Shown: piece by piece, positions 19,914 through 23,883 of the stretch
How the letters are laid out: each line of letters starts with the position of its first letter
How positions within the stretch are numbered: position 1 is the stretch's first letter
From: SM23-78 sp041479965
GTDB lineage: Archaea > Nanobdellota > Nanobdellia > Woesearchaeales > SM23-78
NCBI GenBank assembly: GCA_041479965.1
Contig: JBGOZE010000011.1
Span: forward strand, 1 to 23,883
Length of the DNA: 23,883 nt
Direction: 5' to 3'
Translations under genes and position numbers: made by a program
Notes under the pieces: model-generated
Seen by the model: the letters and a program-made list of their open reading frames with translations, nothing else
Database searches by the model: none
Told to the model about the DNA's origin: nothing

Positions 19914-20009
19914 TTAGTTGTTCCGTTTGCGGCTCGGGATGATCATGGTGACTTTCTTGGGCTTGCGTCCCTTGAAGACTCCCTTGATCTTGGCGATAAT
20001 GCTTTTCAT
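19914..20009 (-). CDS. 31-aa basic mini-protein
   Basis: ATG at 20009 follows AAAAAGGAGGAAACATC. The product MKSIIAKIKGVFKGRKPKKV plus TMIIPSRKRNN is strongly basic, with an amphipathic N-terminal helix. Strong ribosome site and position in the array support translation; composition resembles membrane-active or RNA-binding peptides, but this is only inference. Confidence 0.55.
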   Translation of the reverse strand: MKSIIAKIKGVFKGRKPKKVTMIIPSRKRNN

Positions 20010-20080
20010 GATGTTTCCTCCTTTTTTTTTACTTGTTGCCCTTTACCTGAGATGTTGTGAATTGATAGTCTCTTGTGAGA

Positions 20081-20221
20081 TTACTCCTTCATTTCAGTAA
20101 TGTTTTTTCTGTCTGTCCTTTGCTTTGTTTTCTGCTTTGTCTTCTCTCTTGCCTTGAGAAAGGACTGAAGCCTCTCCCTTCGGATCTTGATGAGTTCTTC
20201 GCGGAATTCCTTGCGAGTCAT
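20081..20221 (-). CDS. 46-aa highly charged helical protein
   Basis: ATG at 20221 follows AAAAAGGAGGTATC. The product starts MTRKEFREELIKIRRERLQS and continues LKAREKTKQKTKQRTDRK, one long basic helix. It overlaps in another frame the C-terminal tail of the membrane gene below. The good ribosome site and the fit with a one-base correction of that gene suggest this frame is the real one here. Confidence 0.6.
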   Translation of the reverse strand: MTRKEFREELIKIRRERLQSFLKAREKTKQKTKQRTDRKNITEMKE

Positions 20222-20825
20222 GATACCTCCTTTTTTTTTGGTTCATTATGTAAGCGCAAAATGCCACGCTTCCATTGCCGATGATGCCTATGGCTATTGG
20301 ATAGACTAGCTCATACCAGTGCCATCCTTTTGGGCTGAGCACAATTGAGGGTATGTTTACCAGGTAGGCAGGGATGGGTATCCACCAGGCAAATGGATTC
20401 TCCTTGGCTTGCCTTGATAGAACTCCTTTGATGGTTGGGTAGAACATGGCTAATAATATGCCATTCACAATGAAGTGGGATGCTACCGCATTCCTGAATA
20501 TCAGCCAGAAAGGAATGACTGCGAGCGAAATCCCGATTGACCAAATCTCAAGGCTTTTGAGCTTGGTGAACTTGCTGTTGAGCCCGATGATGATGGTCAG
20601 GACAGTTATCAGGATAGTGGCTACTGTCATGAGAATCAGCTTGTTCATGTCCTTGTTTGTGACAAAATAATATAAGATGGTGTTCAGGATGCTGACAAAG
20701 GTCCACATGATCCAGGAAGCAGGGTTGGGGTTTGACTTTCCTTTCTTGACACTGTCCAGGTAGATGAAGATGACTGGAACGAACATTGCTCCTGAGAGGT
20801 AAGCTAGGAACACTGAGATGTGCAT
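20094..20825 (-). CDS. Polytopic membrane protein, PQ-loop-like; end altered by an A9 run
   Basis: ATG at 20825 follows GAAAGGAGCCATC. About seven membrane segments follow, with a conserved-looking NPNPASWIMWTFVSILN motif after the first, reminiscent of PQ-loop/SWEET-like proteins, and WWIPIPAYLVNIPSIVLS later. As sequenced it is 243 aa, and its last 45 or so residues (from NQKKRRYHDSQ) are polar and share DNA with the 46-aa gene. One more A in the nine-A run at 20231-20239 would end it at IMNQKKKEVS with TGA overlapping ATG 20221, giving 202 aa and normal coupling. Indel or slippage cannot be told apart here. Confidence 0.65.
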   Translation of the reverse strand: MHISVFLAYLSGAMFVPVIFIYLDSVKKGKSNPNPASWIMWTFVSILNTILYYFVTNKDMNKLILMTVATILITVLTIIIGLNSKFTKLKSLEIWSIGISLAVIPFWLIFRNAVASHFIVNGILLAMFYPTIKGVLSRQAKENPFAWWIPIPAYLVNIPSIVLSPKGWHWYELVYPIAIGIIGNGSVAFCAYIMNQKKRRYHDSQGIPRRTHQDPKGEASVLSQGKREDKAENKAKDRQKKHY

Positions 20826-20836
20826 GATGGCTCCTT

Positions 20837-21205
20837 TCAGAAAATTATGAAGCAAAGCCCTGTTGTGATGAGAGCTGAGACAACTATTATTGTGATGGCT
20901 GTCTGGAACAGGTTCATACCGAACTGTTTCTTCATGTAATCAGCTGTGCGAGACTTGGTACTTTCGAGATTTGAGCTTCTCTTCAGGTAGCGTTCCATTA
21001 TCATGAAGGGACAGTACTTGTTGAACAAGAAATCTGCTATCATGGTGGAGGTGATGATGAAGAAAGAGGCTATCCTGACTGTGGTTGATTTGGGAGCTAG
21101 GATGATATAATATATCAGGATGAGGCTTGACAATCTCCAGATTTTGTGGAAGGTATTGATGGCTTTGGCGAAGAGAAGGTTGGTCTTGCTCTTAGTTTCT
21201 TGCAT
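20837..21205 (-). CDS. 122-aa membrane protein, unknown function
   Basis: Hydrophobic segments are LSSLILIYYIILA near 25-37, IASFFIITSTMIADFLF near 45-61 and LFQTAITIIVVSALITTGLCF near 98-118. A polar region with NKYCPFMIMERYLKRSSNLE lies between the second and third. The Asn-Lys-x-Cys-Pro stretch after a helix resembles short DUF2784-type proteins, but weakly. ATG at 21205 follows GAAAGGAGAAACGTC. It is the first gene of the array after the 373-nt repeat-containing spacer. Confidence 0.68.
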   Translation of the reverse strand: MQETKSKTNLLFAKAINTFHKIWRLSSLILIYYIILAPKSTTVRIASFFIITSTMIADFLFNKYCPFMIMERYLKRSSNLESTKSRTADYMKKQFGMNLFQTAITIIVVSALITTGLCFIIF

Positions 21206-21578
21206 GACGTTTCTCCTTTCTTGATTCTTTCAATTCTCAAAAATCGTCTTTCCGGGGTTTTCCAGGTTTTATCGTCGAGAATTCAATTATCGAGTGGTTT
21301 CAAATCTATTTAGAACTAGGTGGGTGTCCAAAAACATTGACGTGGTCGTTGTCCAGATTCTAAGGTTTTCCGGGTTTTCCGAGGCGTCGTTTGCTGGCAA
21401 TTTGAGGTTTTCCTGCTGTTTTTCATTTGAAAAAGAGCTGTCGTTGTCCTGTCATTGAAGCAAATGTTTGGGTGTACGTTATGTCAATCCGCTGTGGGGT
21501 TGTCATAAATTTTTTTTATGTTTTGGTTTTGTTCTATGGTTTTTTTTGTGTGATGTGTGTAAATATGAAATGTGATGT
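21206..21578. other. 373-nt gene-free region with short direct repeats
   Basis: No coding region is supported on either strand. It contains four exact GGTTTTCC copies (21256-21413), two GTCGTTGTCC copies (21345-21354 and 21440-21449) and an AT-rich stretch at about 21508-21570 with T8 runs. A TTGACA occurs on the minus strand at 21481-21486, but no good -10 is spaced from it. It separates the ATPase operon from the small-gene array and looks like a control or replication-type region. Confidence 0.55.
21256..21413. repeat. Four GGTTTTCC direct repeats
   Basis: Exact copies lie at 21256-21263, 21364-21371, 21373-21380 and 21406-21413, all in one orientation, two of them spaced 9 nt apart. A degenerate GGTTTTAT follows the first. 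Such clustered same-orientation octamers suggest binding sites (iteron-like or regulatory), though AT-rich chance cannot be ruled out. Confidence 0.5.
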
Positions 21579-23351
21579 TCAGGCTGCCAGGCTGATCTCA
21601 ACTGTGGCTGGCACTAGCAGTTTCCTCCATCCTTTCTCGCTCTTCTCTTCTTTCACTTCAATCAGTTTCTTCTTCACGAGCAAGTCCTTGATGTTGTTTC
21701 CTTTTCTTGCGCTAAGCCCTAGCTTCTTGTAAGCCTGGCTGACGCTGAGCTCCTCTTTGCTTACCAGTTCAAGGAATACTTTCTCTTCACCGCTAACTTT
21801 GTTAGCAAGCAATTCCCCGATGGGCTTTGGCTCTGTCTCAAAATGAATTTTTTTAATTTCAGCAGGAGTGATTGCCACATTGCTCCTATGGTAGACTCCT
21901 CTGAGCTTGGCAACCTCTTTGTTCATTATGTTCTCTTCTGTGCTGTCGTCAATGGCTTTCATGAGCCTGTACTGGCTCACGAATTTCTTCATCCTGTCAA
22001 TAACATACTCGTTATCGACGTTCTCTTTCTTCAGTTCAATATAAGGAACTTTTATCATGAATGGATCATTGAATCTTTCAGCTAATCTGACAATGGCCTG
22101 TCCTATGTCGAGCATTGAGAAGTAATTCCTCTTATCCCTTAGCTGGGTAAGAGTGCTTATGGCCTCTACGTCCTGGGGCAATATCTGCTGGAAAGCTATG
22201 ATGCATGCGCTGTTGCCTATTACTGTCTCAGATAGTTTTGAGACGTGCTGGTCAAGGCATATCAGGCTTTCTCCGTACTCTCTCATCTCTCTGTAGATCA
22301 TGTCAGTGACTGTTTCCCTCATGAAAGTAGGTCTTTCTTTCAGGAAGATGTTGTGAGCCTCGTCCACGATTATGGCGTGCTTGAACACTTCTGATATCAT
22401 GTTCATGTTCTTCTTGAGCTTGTATATGTAGGTGAGCAGGTATTCGCAGAAGAACTTCTTCTGCACAGTGTTCAATGAGTACAATTCGAATATGACTTTC
22501 TTGTCCATGATCTCCTCGACAGTCATCTCATCTGCTCCCTTGGTGCAGATGCTTTTCCCGTAGTCTCCGAAGGTGAGCATGTGGCCTATCCTTACTGCGC
22601 TGGTAAGCCATTCTGTCTCTCTCCTGTTAGTCTTACTATCATTCTCTTTCTCCCGCAACCTGTCATAGATCTGGTACCAGTTAGGATAATTCTCAGAGCC
22701 TTGGTAGACCTTGAAGTCCCTGAAAGCTTCGTCCATTACTTCTGCGATTATCTTGGCTGTTCCGTGGCTGGCGCTGAAGCTCTCGAGTATGATGTCTGTG
22801 AGTATGCTTATCCATTCCTTAGGAGGCACTCCTCTAGGAGGCCTGTTGATGTTCACTTTGAAGCTGTTGCTTATGCCTTCGTTGCCTGTAGTGTAAAGTA
22901 AGATGTCAGAATCTATTAGCATAAGTGGCCTGAAGCTTTTCTTCCAGTCAAGTATCATGAAAGGCTTCTGCTTGACTATGAAATTCCTGATTATCTGGAA
23001 CGCAAGGGTTGTTTTCCCTGAGCCGCTCATCCCTGTGATGCACACGTGCCTCTGCCAGTCATGCTCTCTCAGGTTGAAATTGTAAAGATCATTATTAGCA
23101 TAGCTTATGACTCCAAGAGGATATTCTCCTCTCATCATCTCCTTTGTAGGAGGCTCCAACAGGATATGGTCCTTGAGCACTGTCTGGTTGATGTATTTCA
23201 TGTAGAGCGCGTGGATGAAATTGGTTATGTCTCTCTTCTTGTCAAGGTCAGTGCAGAAGGAGTAATTCATGTAGAGCTGGTCCATCTTCTCTCCGAGTAT
23301 TGGCCTGAGCTTCCTGCTCATCTCCTCGATTGTCAGCATTTGTTGGAACAT
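21579..23351 (-). CDS. HerA/DUF87-type ATPase with C-terminal winged-helix-like domain
   Basis: This 590-aa P-loop ATPase has an N-terminal helical part (1-90), Walker A CITGMSGSGKTTLAF near 104-118, the subfamily element FMILDWKKSFRPL near 131-143, a PPRGVPPKEWISILTDIILE segment near 171-190, Walker B HAIIVDEAHNIF near 325-336, and a following LICLDQHVSKLSE region. The last 75 residues (VSKEELSVSQAYKKLGLSAR, LLVKKKLIEVKEEKSEKGWR) look like a winged helix. HerA relatives are hexameric DNA-pumping motors used in end resection, defence or conjugation. No NurA nuclease is next to it. ATG at 23351 follows AAAGAGGTACAAAAA. Confidence 0.85.
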   Translation of the reverse strand: MFQQMLTIEEMSRKLRPILGEKMDQLYMNYSFCTDLDKKRDITNFIHALYMKYINQTVLKDHILLEPPTKEMMRGEYPLGVISYANNDLYNFNLREHDWQRHVCITGMSGSGKTTLAFQIIRNFIVKQKPFMILDWKKSFRPLMLIDSDILLYTTGNEGISNSFKVNINRPPRGVPPKEWISILTDIILESFSASHGTAKIIAEVMDEAFRDFKVYQGSENYPNWYQIYDRLREKENDSKTNRRETEWLTSAVRIGHMLTFGDYGKSICTKGADEMTVEEIMDKKVIFELYSLNTVQKKFFCEYLLTYIYKLKKNMNMISEVFKHAIIVDEAHNIFLKERPTFMRETVTDMIYREMREYGESLICLDQHVSKLSETVIGNSACIIAFQQILPQDVEAISTLTQLRDKRNYFSMLDIGQAIVRLAERFNDPFMIKVPYIELKKENVDNEYVIDRMKKFVSQYRLMKAIDDSTEENIMNKEVAKLRGVYHRSNVAITPAEIKKIHFETEPKPIGELLANKVSGEEKVFLELVSKEELSVSQAYKKLGLSARKGNNIKDLLVKKKLIEVKEEKSEKGWRKLLVPATVEISLAA

Positions 23352-23365
23352 TTTTTGTACCTCTT

Positions 23366-23680
23366 TTAATGGTCAATATATCTTACTTTGTCAGTCAGGT
23401 GATATGGGCCCACGGTCCAGAGTGGCTGAGAGTCTTTCATCTCGTCCTTCTTATATGTGTTCAAGAAAAGTCCAATGATCTTGAAGGCAATATCATCGTA
23501 TATTAGCTCGTCCTGAGAGAATAATTGCTTCGGGATGTGAATGTTTTTTTTCTCTACCAAGCTCCCGTTAGTGCCATGATCGTATTCAATGAATGATGTG
23601 CTGTCTTCGCTTAAAGTCAACTTGCAGATTGAGCCTTCATTATTGATTGCATATAGTTCATTGATATTGCTGGATGTCAT
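23366..23680 (-). CDS. Small protein, possible divergent FHA-like domain
   Basis: This 104-aa soluble protein precedes the ATPase by 14 nt. Residues STSFIEYDHGTNGSLVEKKN recall the FHA-domain S/N-rich loop (usually D-x-x-S-x-N-G-T) followed by strands with DELIYDDIAFKIIGLFLNTY. The N-terminal FHA strands and the conserved GR motif are not clear, so the call is tentative; FHA domains bind phosphothreonine. ATG at 23680 follows GAAAGAGGTGAACCAAG. It is cotranscribed with the ATPase and the coiled-coil gene. Confidence 0.6.
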   Translation of the reverse strand: MTSSNINELYAINNEGSICKLTLSEDSTSFIEYDHGTNGSLVEKKNIHIPKQLFSQDELIYDDIAFKIIGLFLNTYKKDEMKDSQPLWTVGPYHLTDKVRYIDH

Positions 23681-23697
23681 CTTGGTTCACCTCTTTC

Positions 23698-23883
23698 CTA
23701 GAAATCGACTATGCTCTCGAGCATCTTGAAGCCGTCTTTCTGGTCTCTGAACTCTTTCATGTGCTCCCTGAGCTCTTTCTTCAGGTTGGAGACGTCTCTC
23801 CAGGCATTGAGTTTTTCCTGGGACTTGGCCTCTTCAATCTCGACTGTCTTTTTCTTTAGCTCCATGATCTCTTCAGGCTTCAG
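23698..23883 (-). CDS. C-terminal part of a coiled-coil protein, 5' end beyond window
   Basis: The frame is open from the window edge to TAG at 23698-23700 and gives 61 residues: LKPEEIMELKKKTVEIEEAK, then a continuous charged helix (LKKELREHMKEFRDQ) ending GFKMLESIVDF. It is almost certainly a coiled coil. It precedes the FHA-like gene by 17 nt in the same operon. Full length and function cannot be seen. Confidence 0.75.
   Translation of the reverse strand: MKPEEIMELKKKTVEIEEAKSQEKLNAWRDVSNLKKELREHMKEFRDQKDGFKMLESIVDF

Noticed and set aside
21427..21732. 101-aa plus-strand frame starting in the repeat-rich spacer
   Set aside because: It runs antisense into the HerA-type gene, has a TTG start and no ribosome site.
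1..23883. CRISPR array, transposon or phage structural module
   Set aside because: No regularly spaced repeats of CRISPR type, no transposase, integrase, capsid, portal or terminase motifs were found in any frame.

Overview
The window is a near-completely unidirectional block: every gene I can support reads on the minus strand, so transcription runs from high to low coordinates. Almost every start has a strong Shine-Dalgarno sequence, typically GAAAGGAGAA. A MacA/MacB export system, an L,D-transpeptidase with a signal peptide, a lipoprotein and a TonB C-terminal domain point to a bacterium with an outer membrane. The TonB domain (IKPPKLVKEVAPVYPEVARQ) resembles, from memory, those of Acidobacteria and Aminicenantes-type candidate phyla. 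That placement is low confidence.

Layout in transcription order. (1) 23883-21579: end of a coiled-coil protein, a possible FHA-like protein and a 590-aa HerA/DUF87-type ATPase. (2) 21578-21206: a 373-nt gene-free region with short direct repeats. (3) 21205-4255: about 37 mostly very small genes of unknown function. More than half carry membrane segments; others are zinc-ribbon-like, coiled-coil or small alpha-helical. They are tightly packed, often coupled, and several use GTG or TTG starts. Recognisable members are few: a TonB-like protein (7264-7743), a lipoprotein (18440-18856), a tandem pair of zinc-ribbon paralogues (18877-19499), a membrane protein with a PH-like tail (15937-16524) and a Cys-rich 371-aa protein (5981-7096). 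(4) 4089-1: a recognisable operon of L,D-transpeptidase, bifunctional-nuclease-family protein (DUF151), MacA-like adaptor, ABC ATPase and MacB-like permease, which runs off the window.

Long-loop inverted repeats cut the small-gene array into transcription-unit-sized blocks. Two are copies of one 48-nt element. Their differences keep pairing only in the minus-strand RNA, and each is followed exactly 5 nt later by a -35-like TTGAMA. I read these as terminator-plus-promoter boundary modules. Two other 49-nt palindromes share a GGGGCTTACTC/TTTCAGCCCC signature.

Four genes look interrupted by a one-base difference in a homopolymer (T5 near 4393, T3 near 13695, G5 near 15775, A9 at 20231-20239). 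This suggests sequencing indels, recent decay, or at A9 transcriptional slippage. There are no rRNAs, tRNAs, CRISPR arrays, transposases or integrases that I can see.
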